Shown one piece after another: positions 8,294 through 17,025 of a stretch of DNA of 44,552 nt. The notes below the pieces were generated by a model. It was given only the letters and a program-made list of their open reading frames with translations, did no database searches and was not told the origin of the DNA. Made by a program: the position numbers and the translations under genes. The first letter of the stretch is position 1. Each line of letters opens with the position of its first letter. The stretch comes from Bacteroidota bacterium (lineage in GTDB: Bacteria > Bacteroidota > Bacteroidia > Bacteroidales > VadinHA17), in NCBI GenBank assembly GCA_003250475.1, contig QKGI01000114.1:1-44552 (forward strand), written 5' to 3'.

Positions 8294-9616
8294 CTATTTT
8301 AATGTGGCATGGCGCCAGGCGGCGACGGCACCTCTCTGCTTCGGTGTCAGGTAGATATTTGACAGTCCTTTTCCCGCAACAAAGGCGATAGCGGCAGCCA
8401 CAGCTCCGATAAGGTTCAGGAATACCACACAGACGAGCATTGTCAGGATTATCCCGATCAGTTCCAGGGCCGTTGCCCTGGAAATAGGCCCGGTAGTACC
8501 ATTTATTATCAGAACGGATCTCTGGAAGTTAAGAAGGACGGTAAACGCCGGAAGAAGGATCATTATCTTCAATGGAACATATGATAGTTCGGTCAGCTCA
8601 CTGCTCAGGCCGGAGATATTGACAAACCATAAGTCAGCAAGAGGAGTGAAGGCAAGTATTGATATCAGAACAGTAACCAGGAGCCCGAGATATACTGCAA
8701 AATTCCTTAATACAGGATAATTCTGTTTGTTCTTCCCGATAAGCGCAATATTTACCTCCTGGTAGGACAGGCCAAGGCTTCTGAAGATAAATACCAGCGA
8801 ACTGACGACAGGAAGGACGGCCAGTGACTCCACCGCCATATAGCTTCTGCCGAGGAAGAATGTAACGAAGGGATGCACACCCAGTGATAATATGGAGGTC
8901 AGGGCAAGCGGAAAGTAGAACCTGAGGATCGATCTCAGGGTAAGATTGCTATTCTCAGTATCCTCTTTCTTAAGCAAAGCCTTCAGGGTTCCGGAAACCA
9001 TCATCCTCGTTGCGACAGCTTCTGAAAGTACTGCAAGTGACATTGCTCCTGCACCGACATATGCCCCTTTGATGCCGGCTGTATAAAGAAGTAGTCCCAC
9101 AAGGATTATTACTGAAACCCTGACCATGGTTCCGTAGGTTACACGTCTTGTAAGGTTGTTTCTGATAAGTATCCCCTGGTAAAATCTTCTGTAACCGATA
9201 GACGCGGCCCATGGAAGAAAAATTGCCAGAGCGATGTGGGCAAGCCTGGCAATCTCGGCGGGTACCTCCATCAGATCTATGACCACAAAGTTAAATACCG
9301 GAGGAATGAGAAAGATCAGCTGTATGCCGGTGATACCTGCATTAAGGATGTCGGTAAAGCGCTTCAGCTTCCTGTATGAATGTTGTCCGGTGACAAGTGC
9401 CGTGGAGGCACTCATCAACATAATTATCGGGGCTTCAATAATCATTGCAAATGATCCGGCAATCCCAAAAGCAGCCAGGTTGAATTTAGCATCACCCAGG
9501 CGCGCAATGAAGGCAATGAGGAAAGGTTGCTCAAAAGCCATCATCAGCCATGTGAGCGCCAGAGGACCCCAGAAAATAAATATCCTCCGGTATGTCAGCC
9601 TTTCAGTCAGATCCAC
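8294..9616 (-). CDS. MATE/ANKH-like multipass membrane protein (MOP superfamily)
   Basis: 440 aa with about 12 hydrophobic segments and short loops, the size of MATE and ANKH transporters. Two half-repeats are suggested: FIFWGPLALTWLMM near the N-terminus and FYFPLALTSILS near residue 230. From memory the second half resembles the animal pyrophosphate/ATP exporter ANKH, including a proline-bearing PLKIMILLPAF region. The start is GTG; an in-frame TAA lies immediately before it, so translation cannot begin further upstream. The substrate is unknown: drug/Na+ antiport, a lipid-linked intermediate or an organic anion are all possible. Confidence 0.7.
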   Translation of the reverse strand: MDLTERLTYRRIFIFWGPLALTWLMMAFEQPFLIAFIARLGDAKFNLAAFGIAGSFAMIIEAPIIMLMSASTALVTGQHSYRKLKRFTDILNAGITGIQLIFLIPPVFNFVVIDLMEVPAEIARLAHIALAIFLPWAASIGYRRFYQGILIRNNLTRRVTYGTMVRVSVIILVGLLLYTAGIKGAYVGAGAMSLAVLSEAVATRMMVSGTLKALLKKEDTENSNLTLRSILRFYFPLALTSILSLGVHPFVTFFLGRSYMAVESLAVLPVVSSLVFIFRSLGLSYQEVNIALIGKNKQNYPVLRNFAVYLGLLVTVLISILAFTPLADLWFVNISGLSSELTELSYVPLKIMILLPAFTVLLNFQRSVLIINGTTGPISRATALELIGIILTMLVCVVFLNLIGAVAAAIAFVAGKGLSNIYLTPKQRGAVAAWRHATLK

Positions 9617-9743
9617 TTATTTACAGGAAAAAACAATTATAACTATTTTTTTTGATGAGGCTACGGGTGAAGAGAATTAGGATTTTATGCCGGCCTTTCC
9701 TTTTATGATGCCGGTGATCCACCTCACCCCGGCGCCCCCACGA

Positions 9744-10160
9744 CTATTCGCCTATTATCTTGACCAGGACCCGTTTCCGGCGTTTACCGTCATATTCTCC
9801 ATAAAAGATCTGCTCCCAGGTGCCAAAGTCAAGCTTCCCGTTTGTCACTGCGACAACAACCTCGCGTCCCATCAGCTGGCGTTTCATATGGGCGTCGGCA
9901 TTATCCTCGAAACCGTTATGCCTGTATTGCGAATGGGGCTTCTCCGGTGCCAGTTTCTCAAGCCATACCTCGAAGTCATGATGCAGACCGCTTTCGTCAT
10001 CATTAATAAAAACTGAACTGGTAATATGCATGGAGTTCACAAGAACCAATCCCTCCCTTATACCACTCTCCCCGAGACACTGCTCCACCTGACGGGTAAT
10101 ATTGACATAGTCTCTTCTGTCAGGTGTTTCCAGCCAAAGTTCTTTACGATACGATTTCAT
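9744..10160 (-). CDS. yjbQ: YjbQ family protein (UPF0047)
   Basis: 138 aa, full length for the family. The conserved segments are [29 protein letters not shown] and [19 protein letters not shown], with conserved His residues. YjbQ proteins have been reported to have weak thiamine-phosphate synthase activity, and their main role is not settled. It lies upstream of, and on the same strand as, the MATE/ANKH-like gene with 127 bp between them; those bases hold no gene I can support. Confidence 0.9.
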   Translation of the reverse strand: MKSYRKELWLETPDRRDYVNITRQVEQCLGESGIREGLVLVNSMHITSSVFINDDESGLHHDFEVWLEKLAPEKPHSQYRHNGFEDNADAHMKRQLMGREVVVAVTNGKLDFGTWEQIFYGEYDGKRRKRVLVKIIGE

Positions 10161-10259
10161 AGTATTATAAATTTGATTAGCAAGGTATTATTGTACTCAA
10201 ATATCATCGGTCTTTTCTTGTTCCAGCCTTCCTTCGCTGAGTCAGCCGGTCCGGTGTCT

Positions 10260-10406
10260 GATCTCCGCTTGGCTCTGACATGACCACGGACCTTCAGACC
10301 TCAGACCTTCAGACCACAAGACCGTCCCGACCTGTGGTCGAGGATCTCCGCTTCGCTCCGTCATGACCACGGACCTTCAGACCTCAGACCTTCAGACCCC
10401 AAGACC
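10260..10406 (+). repeat. 83-bp tandem duplication ending in the GAC repeat, locus 2
   Basis: Two copies of about 64 bp start at 10260 and 10343 (period 83). Each begins GATCTCCGCTT, continues through CATGACCACGG, and ends in GACCTTCA-GACCTCA-GACCTTCA-GACC units. A more degenerate copy of the first part may lie at about 10228-10258. GTGGTC at 10334-10339 can pair with GACCAC at 10365-10370. The repeat ends 6 bp from the pgm stop codon. Nothing else is seen in the 251 bp between yjbQ and the mutase gene. Confidence 0.85.
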
Positions 10407-10411
10407 TTCTT

Positions 10412-12145
10412 TTACAGCTTCATATCCCTTATAACCTCATCAATTCTATCTTCCAGTCCATTCCACAACTCTTCGAAATGAGCCACGTCATCCAGTTCTG
10501 TATTGGCACTGAAATAGTATTTGATCTTTGGTTCGGTGCCTGAAGGACGCACAGATATTTTTGTGCCGTCGGCAAGGAAAAACTGAAGTACATCTGACTT
10601 CTGCAGATGCAGCGGGGTCTTGTTCCCGGTTAAAATATCCGTGGAAGCCTGTGTTAGATAATCATCTATCCTCACCACCCTGCTTCCTGCAATGTCAGCG
10701 GGAGGGCTGGTACGGTACCCCTGCATCATCTCTTTTATCTCAGCAGCGCCTTCGGCTCCCTTTCTCACCACATTAACCAGCTTCTCACGATAAAGTCCGT
10801 ATTCAGCGTAAATGCTGAGCAACAGGTCCCACAGAGACTGACCCCTGTCATGTGCCCATGCAGCCGTCTCAGCAATCAGGGCACAGGATGCAATCCCGTC
10901 TTTATCACGCACATAGTCACCCGGCAGATATCCAAAGCTCTCCTCACCTCCGCCGATATATTTTTCCTTTCCTTCGAGTTCACGGATGAGTTCTGCAAAG
11001 AATTTGAAGCCGGTGAGCACATTATAGTTTTTCACTCCGTTCTTCCCGGCGATACGGTCAAGCAGATCGGAGGTGACGATAGTATTTATTATGTATTCAT
11101 TGCCCTTGAGGGCACCAAGGCTTTTCTTCTGTGAAATGATGTACCAGGTGAGCAACGCTCCTGTCTGGTTCCCGTTGAGGAGGATGAACTCTCCCGATGG
11201 TTTTCTGACTGCTATCCCCAGTCGGTCGGCATCGGGGTCTGTTGCCATTACGAGGTCAGCGTTATTCTTTTGAGCAAGGCTTATTGCCATGGCAAGGGCA
11301 TCAGGCTCTTCAGGGTTGGGAGAGCGAAGGGTAGGGAAATTACCGTCAGTGATGCTCTGTTCCTTTACTGAGTGGACGTTGGTAAAACCGTACATGGCAA
11401 GTGCTTCCGGCACCATCCTGTAACCTGTGCCATGCAGGGGTGTATATACTATTCCGATTCCATGGTTTCTCCTGATGATCTCAGGGTTCAGGCTTAGTTT
11501 CCTGACCTCATCCAGGAATTTCTTATCAGTCTCCTCGCCAAGCATGACAATCATGGAGGGGTCGCCGCCCGTGGCTATTTCAGAGATAGACTTTATCCTG
11601 CGTACCTCTTCGATGATCCCCTTGTCATGTGGGGAGACAACCTGCCCGCCATCATTCCATGACACCTTGTACCCGTTGTATTCCTTGGGGTTGTGTGATG
11701 CCGTGATTATGACACCTGCATCACAACCGTGCAGCCTGATGGCATACGAGAGCACCGGCGTAGGCCTGAGCGATTCAAAAAGGCAGGCAGTAAATCCGTT
11801 TGCCGTGAAAATATCTGCAGCAACCCTGGCAAAATAACTGCTGTTGTTCCTGTTGTCATAGGCAATAGCAACTTTGACCGAGGAGGGGTTGGCAGCATGC
11901 TTTTTAAGATAGTTTGAAAGACCCTGGGTGGCCATTCCGAGGGTATAACGGTTCATTCTGTTGGTTCCGGCACCCATTATACCACGGAGTCCTCCGGTGC
12001 CAAATTCAAGATCCTGGTAAAATGAATCTACCAGGTTCTTCTCATCATGCTCGAGCATATACTTCACTTCCTGGCGGGTAGATTCGTCAAATTCTTCTCC
12101 AAGCCATGCCAGGGCCCTTTTTCTGATGTCTTCGATGTTTATCAT
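10412..12145 (-). CDS. pgm: Phosphohexomutase (phosphoglucomutase/phosphomannomutase family)
   Basis: 577 aa. The phosphoserine loop TASHNPKEYNGYK has the acceptor Ser at about residue 150. The metal-binding loop DPDADR (ATDPDADRLGIAV), the sugar-binding GGGEESFG and the C-terminal phosphate-binding loop RPSGTEPKIKYY are all present, so it should be active. It interconverts hexose 1- and 6-phosphates. The ATG at 12145 overlaps the rfbD stop (ATGA) and is preferred over a TTG eight codons upstream. Glucose-1-phosphate is the substrate of RfbA in the same operon, so a phosphoglucomutase role is likely; mannose or ribose preference cannot be excluded. Confidence 0.92.
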   Translation of the reverse strand: MINIEDIRKRALAWLGEEFDESTRQEVKYMLEHDEKNLVDSFYQDLEFGTGGLRGIMGAGTNRMNRYTLGMATQGLSNYLKKHAANPSSVKVAIAYDNRNNSSYFARVAADIFTANGFTACLFESLRPTPVLSYAIRLHGCDAGVIITASHNPKEYNGYKVSWNDGGQVVSPHDKGIIEEVRRIKSISEIATGGDPSMIVMLGEETDKKFLDEVRKLSLNPEIIRRNHGIGIVYTPLHGTGYRMVPEALAMYGFTNVHSVKEQSITDGNFPTLRSPNPEEPDALAMAISLAQKNNADLVMATDPDADRLGIAVRKPSGEFILLNGNQTGALLTWYIISQKKSLGALKGNEYIINTIVTSDLLDRIAGKNGVKNYNVLTGFKFFAELIRELEGKEKYIGGGEESFGYLPGDYVRDKDGIASCALIAETAAWAHDRGQSLWDLLLSIYAEYGLYREKLVNVVRKGAEGAAEIKEMMQGYRTSPPADIAGSRVVRIDDYLTQASTDILTGNKTPLHLQKSDVLQFFLADGTKISVRPSGTEPKIKYYFSANTELDDVAHFEELWNGLEDRIDEVIRDMKL

Positions 12146-13014
12146 TTCTTTTTGATTTTTGCGATACAATTTTCAAGGCTTGTGCGCCAGTGCGGTATGT
12201 CAAGGTCATAGCACTCCCTTATCTTACCGTTATCGAGTACGCTGTATGCCGGTCGTCTGACCTTAGAAGGGTATTCAGAGCTCCTTACAGGCAGGACCGG
12301 GCATTGTGAGCCTGCTGCAGTTACGATCTCGGTAGCGACATCGAACCAGCTGCATACACCCTCGTTGGAGTAGTTGAAAATACCAGGGACGAAGAGATGC
12401 CGGTTTTGAATTACCCCGCTGATGATCTCGAGGATGGCCGCTGCCAGGTCAGCTGCATAGGTCGGTGACCCGGCCTGGTCAAATACCACCTTCAGACTGG
12501 AGGACGAACCGGCCCTGACCAGAATGGTTTTAACGAAATTATTCCCGTAAGATGAGTAGAGCCATGATGTGCGTACAATCATTGTGTGCGGCCATCTCAT
12601 GGCAGCTTTTTCGCCTGCCAGCTTACTGCGGCCGTAGGCAGAAGAAGGGGAGGGTATGTCATCTTCAGTATACGGAGCCGGACTGTTACCGTCAAAGATG
12701 TAATCAGTGGAGATGTGTATCAGCCGGCAATCGGTACCGGCAAGAGCGTTTACAATATTCTCAACTCCGCGGGCATTTATCAGTGTAGCCAGCTCTTCCT
12801 CCTCTTCGGCCCTGTCAACAGCAGTATAGGCGGCGCAGTTGATTATCCATGAAGGAGCATTGTCGGCAATAAATGCGGCTGTTGCCGCTGCATCAGTTAT
12901 ATCAAGCTCATCTGTATCGGTAAAGATAAAGGTGTAGCCTTTGTAACGTGAAGACCTCTCCCTGATCTCACTGCCAAGCTGACCCGAAGCACCGGTTACC
13001 AGAATAGTTGTCAT
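12142..13014 (-). CDS. rfbD: dTDP-4-dehydrorhamnose reductase
   Basis: 290 aa, normal for RfbD/RmlD. The N-terminal nucleotide-binding motif is GASGQLGSEI, and the catalytic Tyr-x3-Lys appears in SSAYGRSKLAGE. It reduces dTDP-4-keto-L-rhamnose to dTDP-L-rhamnose with NAD(P)H in the cytoplasm. Four-base ATGA overlaps join it to rfbC upstream and pgm downstream, which indicates one translationally coupled operon. Confidence 0.95.
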   Translation of the reverse strand: MTTILVTGASGQLGSEIRERSSRYKGYTFIFTDTDELDITDAAATAAFIADNAPSWIINCAAYTAVDRAEEEEELATLINARGVENIVNALAGTDCRLIHISTDYIFDGNSPAPYTEDDIPSPSSAYGRSKLAGEKAAMRWPHTMIVRTSWLYSSYGNNFVKTILVRAGSSSSLKVVFDQAGSPTYAADLAAAILEIISGVIQNRHLFVPGIFNYSNEGVCSWFDVATEIVTAAGSQCPVLPVRSSEYPSKVRRPAYSVLDNGKIRECYDLDIPHWRTSLENCIAKIKKK

Positions 13015-13574
13015 TCAGTGAAGGTAAAGTTATTAATGATATCCCTGAAAAGAGGCTGCTTCATATCCTTGGGGCTTATTATTTCCGTTCCCTTTTCAAT
13101 CATCCAGTCAATCCCCAGTGCAGGGTCCATGGCATTGATACCTCTCTCATGGGCTACCGAATAGATGTTGTCACACTTGTACAGGACAATTGCCCGCTCA
13201 CTGATGACAGAGAAGCCATGGGCAAATCCCTTTGGAATGAGGAACTGAAACTTCTTCTCTGAATCGATGATCAGCCCGTACCATTTTCCAAAGGTGGGAG
13301 ATCCCTTTCTCAGGTCGAGGGCAACATCATAGATTCGTCCTTCTATTACCCTGATAAGCTTCGACTGTGCATAAGGCTCCTCCTGGTAGTGAAGGCCCCG
13401 TATCACCCCTCTGGAGGAACTGGATTCATTATCCTGGACAGGCTCGTAGCTAATATTGTTATCTCCGAATTTATGCCTGTTATAGCTTTCGAAAAAATAA
13501 CCCCTGGTATCACTGAAGACATCCGGTTCAATGATCAGCAGTCCCGGAAAATTTGTGTTGTGCACTTTCATCAT
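13011..13574 (-). CDS. rfbC: dTDP-4-dehydrorhamnose 3,5-epimerase
   Basis: 187 aa cupin enzyme. GVIRGLHYQ carries the catalytic His, and VALDLRKGSPTFGKW and IPKGFAHGF are typical RmlC segments. The first of two tandem ATGs at 13574 overlaps the rfbA stop (TGATGATG); either could be used. It epimerises dTDP-4-keto-6-deoxyglucose, the product of RfbB, which is not encoded in this operon. Confidence 0.95.
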   Translation of the reverse strand: MMKVHNTNFPGLLIIEPDVFSDTRGYFFESYNRHKFGDNNISYEPVQDNESSSSRGVIRGLHYQEEPYAQSKLIRVIEGRIYDVALDLRKGSPTFGKWYGLIIDSEKKFQFLIPKGFAHGFSVISERAIVLYKCDNIYSVAHERGINAMDPALGIDWMIEKGTEIISPKDMKQPLFRDIINNFTFTE

Positions 13575-14446
13575 CAGGCCTGTTCATTTGCCACCTTCAT
13601 GAGGTACCTGCCATACTGGCTTTTTGCCAGAGGTTTTGACAATTCCAGCAGCTGGTCCCTGGTGATGAACCCGTTTTTATATGCAATCTCCTCTATACAT
13701 GAGGCGCTGAGTCCCTGTCTCTGCTCCAGTGTTGCAATGAAGTTGGATGCCTGGAGCAGGCTGTCGAAGGTTCCTGTGTCAAGCCATGCCATACCCCTTC
13801 CCAGCAGTTTCACCTCCAGTACTCCTTCCTGCAGATAAAGCCTGTTGAGGTCAGTGATCTCAAGCTCTCCTCTTGGTGACGGCTTCAGGCTGTGCGCACG
13901 TTCAACAACGGTATTATCGTAAAAGTAAAGTCCGGTTACAGCGTAGTTGGACTTTGGCTGTGCCGGTTTCTCCTCTATACTGACAGCCTTCAGGTCAGTA
14001 TCAAATTCCACAACACCGTATCGTTCGGGGTCATTGACAGCATATCCGAAGACTATGGCACCCTTCTCCAGGGAGGCAGCCTGTTTGAGGATACTGCCAA
14101 ATCCCTGGCCGTAAAAGATATTGTCACCAAGGATCATGCATACATTGTCTGTGCCAATAAATTCCTCTCCTATTATGAAGGCCTGTGCCAGACCGTCAGG
14201 GGAGGGTTGCTCACGGTAAGTGAACTCCATTCCCAGGCGTGTGCCATCTCCGAGCAGTGCTCTGAAACTGGGGAGGTCACGCGGTGTGGATATAATGAGA
14301 ACCTCACGGATGCCTGCCAGCATAAGTGCCGAGAGAGGGTAGTAGATCATAGGTTTATCATATACAGGCAGCAACTGTTTTGAGATTGCCTCAGTGATAG
14401 GATGAAGCCTGGTTCCGGATCCGCCGGCAAGAATAATACCTTTCAT
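13574..14446 (-). CDS. rfbA: Glucose-1-phosphate thymidylyltransferase
   Basis: 290 aa, the standard RmlA length. The nucleotide-binding signature GGSGTRL occupies residues 8-14, and [12 protein letters not shown] and the C-terminal [11 protein letters not shown]-like segment ([15 protein letters not shown]) are present. It joins dTTP and glucose-1-phosphate to make dTDP-glucose, the first step to dTDP-L-rhamnose for cell-surface polysaccharide. It is the first gene of the operon, with a putative -7 box about 27 bp upstream. Confidence 0.96.
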   Translation of the reverse strand: MKGIILAGGSGTRLHPITEAISKQLLPVYDKPMIYYPLSALMLAGIREVLIISTPRDLPSFRALLGDGTRLGMEFTYREQPSPDGLAQAFIIGEEFIGTDNVCMILGDNIFYGQGFGSILKQAASLEKGAIVFGYAVNDPERYGVVEFDTDLKAVSIEEKPAQPKSNYAVTGLYFYDNTVVERAHSLKPSPRGELEITDLNRLYLQEGVLEVKLLGRGMAWLDTGTFDSLLQASNFIATLEQRQGLSASCIEEIAYKNGFITRDQLLELSKPLAKSQYGRYLMKVANEQA

Positions 14447-14472
14447 CAGAAAAACTTTAGTTGAACAGAAGA

Positions 14473-14480
14473 CAAAAATA
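14473..14480 (-). promoter_or_regulatory. Putative -7 box of the rfbA operon
   Basis: On the minus strand TATTTTTG matches TAnnTTTG, about 27 bp upstream of the rfbA ATG. There is no TTG at the expected -33 position. Confidence 0.5.
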
Positions 14481-14584
14481 GGAAAAAGGACCGATCTAAA
14501 CAGTAGAGGATTATCAACAGCCTCTTTTAATTCTTAATGTCTGAAAATCTGCTTCTTGTTCACTGAAGTGAATAAAATAATTAC

Positions 14585-14592
14585 TATCTTTG
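14585..14592 (+). promoter_or_regulatory. Putative -7 box of rpsA
   Basis: TATCTTTG matches TAnnTTTG, 58 bp upstream of the rpsA ATG. The leader that follows is very AT-rich, as is common for highly expressed Bacteroidota genes. The nearest upstream TTG (14556-14558) is 26 bp away, too far for a standard pair. Confidence 0.55.
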
Positions 14593-14650
14593 CAAGCAAT
14601 TTTCAAACAACATAATGTCTAACTTATTAATTTTCAATTAATTTATTAAG

Positions 14651-16642
14651 ATGAGTGAAAATAAAGAACAGACCGACAACATCGCCAGCGAGGATCTCAA
14701 AGCAGCTGAGACGGGCGCGGAAGATGTAAAACCCACAGAGGTTGTCACGGAATCAGCAGGTGAAATGGTTGCTGAGGAAAAACCGATTCTCAAAGAAAAG
14801 AAAGAAAAAAAGGCAAAAGCTGAATCAGGAGCGGAATCAGCTGACGCTACATCTGCCTCCCTGGAGGATTTTGACTGGGAAGCATACGAACAGGATGGCT
14901 TTACTGCCCAGACAAGCCGGGCCACGCAGGAGAAACAATATGAAGAGACTCTCTCTACCGTTGCTGTCGACGAGGTGGTAGAAGGAAAAGTCATCTCAAT
15001 GAATAACCGTGAGGTTGTCATCAATATCGGACAGAAGTCTGAAGGAGTGGTGAGCCTCAACGAGTTCCGCTACAACCCTGATCTTAAGGTAGGTGACACA
15101 GTTGAAGTCTATGTTGAGAGCCAGGAAGACAAGAAGGGTCAGCTTGTGCTTTCACATAAGAAAGCAAGGGCTTACAACTCATGGGACAGGGTCAACTCTG
15201 CCCTCGAGAACAATGAGATCATCACCGGGTACATCAAGTGCCGCACCAAAGGCGGTATGATCGTTGATGTCTTTGGCATCGAATCGTTCCTGCCCGGATC
15301 GCAGATAGATGTCAAACCGATACGCGACTATGACGTATATGTAGGTAAGACAATGGAATTCCGTGTCGTTAAGATCAACCAGGAGTTCAAAAACGTGGTG
15401 GTTTCCCACAAGGCTCTGATAGAGGCCGAACTTGAACAGCAGAAGAAGGAGATCATCTCCAAACTGGAAAAGGGACAGGTACTTGAAGGAACTGTCAAGA
15501 ACATCACCTCCTATGGTGTGTTTATTGATCTTGGCGGTGTGGACGGTCTTATCCATATCACTGACCTTTCATGGGGCAGGGTCAATCATCCTGAGGAGAT
15601 TGTCCAGCTCGATCAGAAACTTAATGTTGTAATACTTGACTTTGACGACGACAAGAAGAGGATAGCCCTGGGCCTTAAGCAGCTTACACCTCATCCGTGG
15701 GATTCCCTGAGTGAGAATCTGAAGGTAGGTGACAAAGTAACAGGTAAGGTTGTTGTAATGGCCGACTATGGTGCGTTTGTTGAGATTGCACCGGGCGTTG
15801 AGGGTCTCATCCATGTGTCAGAGATGTCATGGTCACAGCACCTGCGCAGCGCACAGGAGTTCATGAAAGTGGGCGAGGAGGTTGAAGCGGTGATACTCAC
15901 CCTTGACCGTGAGGAACGTAAGATGTCACTAGGCATCAAGCAGCTCAAACCCGATCCATGGGAGAACATCGAACAGAAATACAGCCTTAACTCACGCCAC
16001 CAGGCACGCGTCCGCAACTTCACCAACTTTGGCGTCTTTGTTGAGATAGAAGAGGGTGTTGATGGCCTGATACATATTTCTGACCTTTCATGGACCAAAA
16101 AGATCAAGCATCCTGCCGAGTTCACCTCTATTGATGCTGAGATTGAAGTTGTTGTGCTGGAGATAGACAAGGAGAACAGGAGACTGAGCCTTGGACACAA
16201 GCAGCTTGAGGAGAATCCATGGGATGTATTTGAAGACCTCTTTACAGTTGACTCAATACATGAGGGTACCGTCATAGAAGTCTTTGACAAGGGGGCAATA
16301 ATAGCTCTGCCTTACGGCGTTGAAGGATTTGCCACACCCAAGCATCTCGTTAAGGAAGATGGCACCCAGGCAGCTGTTGAAGACAAGTTGAATTTCAAAG
16401 TTATTGAGTTCAACAAGGGAGCGAAGAAGATCATCGTCTCGCACAGCAGGGTCTTTGAGGACGAGAGAAAAGGATCAGAGTCAGCTTCAAAACGTTCTGA
16501 AGCCGAGAACACTAAAAAAGCAGCCCGCAAGATCAAGGCCAACCTTGAGAAAACCACTCTCGGGGACATCACTGAGCTTGCTGCTTTGAAGGAAGAGATG
16601 GAAGAAAAAGAGGCAAAAAGTGTAGGTAAAAAGAAAAAATAA
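14651..16642 (+). CDS. rpsA: 30S ribosomal protein S1
   Basis: 663 aa with six S1 (OB-fold) domains in tandem, beginning at about residues 100, 190, 275, 360, 447 and 535; the middle ones share the pattern YGVFIDLGGVDGLIHITDLSW. An acidic, low-complexity N-terminal extension of about 95 residues and a basic, Lys/Glu-rich tail flank them. S1 binds mRNA upstream of start codons on the 30S subunit, which matters in a phylum with few Shine-Dalgarno sites. E. coli S1 is 557 aa, so the extensions account for the extra length. Confidence 0.96.
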   Translation: MSENKEQTDNIASEDLKAAETGAEDVKPTEVVTESAGEMVAEEKPILKEKKEKKAKAESGAESADATSASLEDFDWEAYEQDGFTAQTSRATQEKQYEETLSTVAVDEVVEGKVISMNNREVVINIGQKSEGVVSLNEFRYNPDLKVGDTVEVYVESQEDKKGQLVLSHKKARAYNSWDRVNSALENNEIITGYIKCRTKGGMIVDVFGIESFLPGSQIDVKPIRDYDVYVGKTMEFRVVKINQEFKNVVVSHKALIEAELEQQKKEIISKLEKGQVLEGTVKNITSYGVFIDLGGVDGLIHITDLSWGRVNHPEEIVQLDQKLNVVILDFDDDKKRIALGLKQLTPHPWDSLSENLKVGDKVTGKVVVMADYGAFVEIAPGVEGLIHVSEMSWSQHLRSAQEFMKVGEEVEAVILTLDREERKMSLGIKQLKPDPWENIEQKYSLNSRHQARVRNFTNFGVFVEIEEGVDGLIHISDLSWTKKIKHPAEFTSIDAEIEVVVLEIDKENRRLSLGHKQLEENPWDVFEDLFTVDSIHEGTVIEVFDKGAIIALPYGVEGFATPKHLVKEDGTQAAVEDKLNFKVIEFNKGAKKIIVSHSRVFEDERKGSESASKRSEAENTKKAARKIKANLEKTTLGDITELAALKEEMEEKEAKSVGKKKK

Positions 16643-16672
16643 CCTTACTTTTAGTTTCCAAAATAATCAGCC

Positions 16673-17011
16673 ATGGATTTCAATATTGAAAACAAAAACC
16701 AGTGCACAGTTATCAGCATCGAGACAGAGAAGCTTGATACCCATATAGCTCCCTCGCTTAAGTCGGAGCTTGTGCTCATCTCCGGTAAGGGTGAAAGAAA
16801 CATTATTCTTGATCTGAAGAAATGTCAGTATTGTGATTCTTCAGGTCTGAGTGCTATCCTGGTGGCTAACAGGCTCTGTAAGAACGCAGGAGGTACATTT
16901 GTCCTCTGCGGGCTGAATGAAGCTGTGGAAAGGCTGATTACCATCTCACAGCTTGACACTGTTCTCTCGATAACCGTTGATACTGAGGAGGCAGAAAAAC
17001 TCATGTCCTGA
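16673..17011 (+). CDS. STAS domain protein (anti-sigma factor antagonist-like)
   Basis: 112 aa, a single STAS domain. ILDLKKCQYCDSSGLSAIL carries the phosphorylatable Ser region at 56-57, and the following helix is normal for SpoIIAA/RsbV-like proteins. Such proteins bind an anti-sigma kinase when unphosphorylated. No RsbW-type kinase or sigma factor gene is adjacent, so the partner is unknown; SiaB at 22461 is a distant candidate. It lies 30 bp after rpsA and 14 bp before rnz and is probably cotranscribed. Confidence 0.88.
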   Translation: MDFNIENKNQCTVISIETEKLDTHIAPSLKSELVLISGKGERNIILDLKKCQYCDSSGLSAILVANRLCKNAGGTFVLCGLNEAVERLITISQLDTVLSITVDTEEAEKLMS

Positions 17012-17025
17012 GGAGTGGCAGCAGG

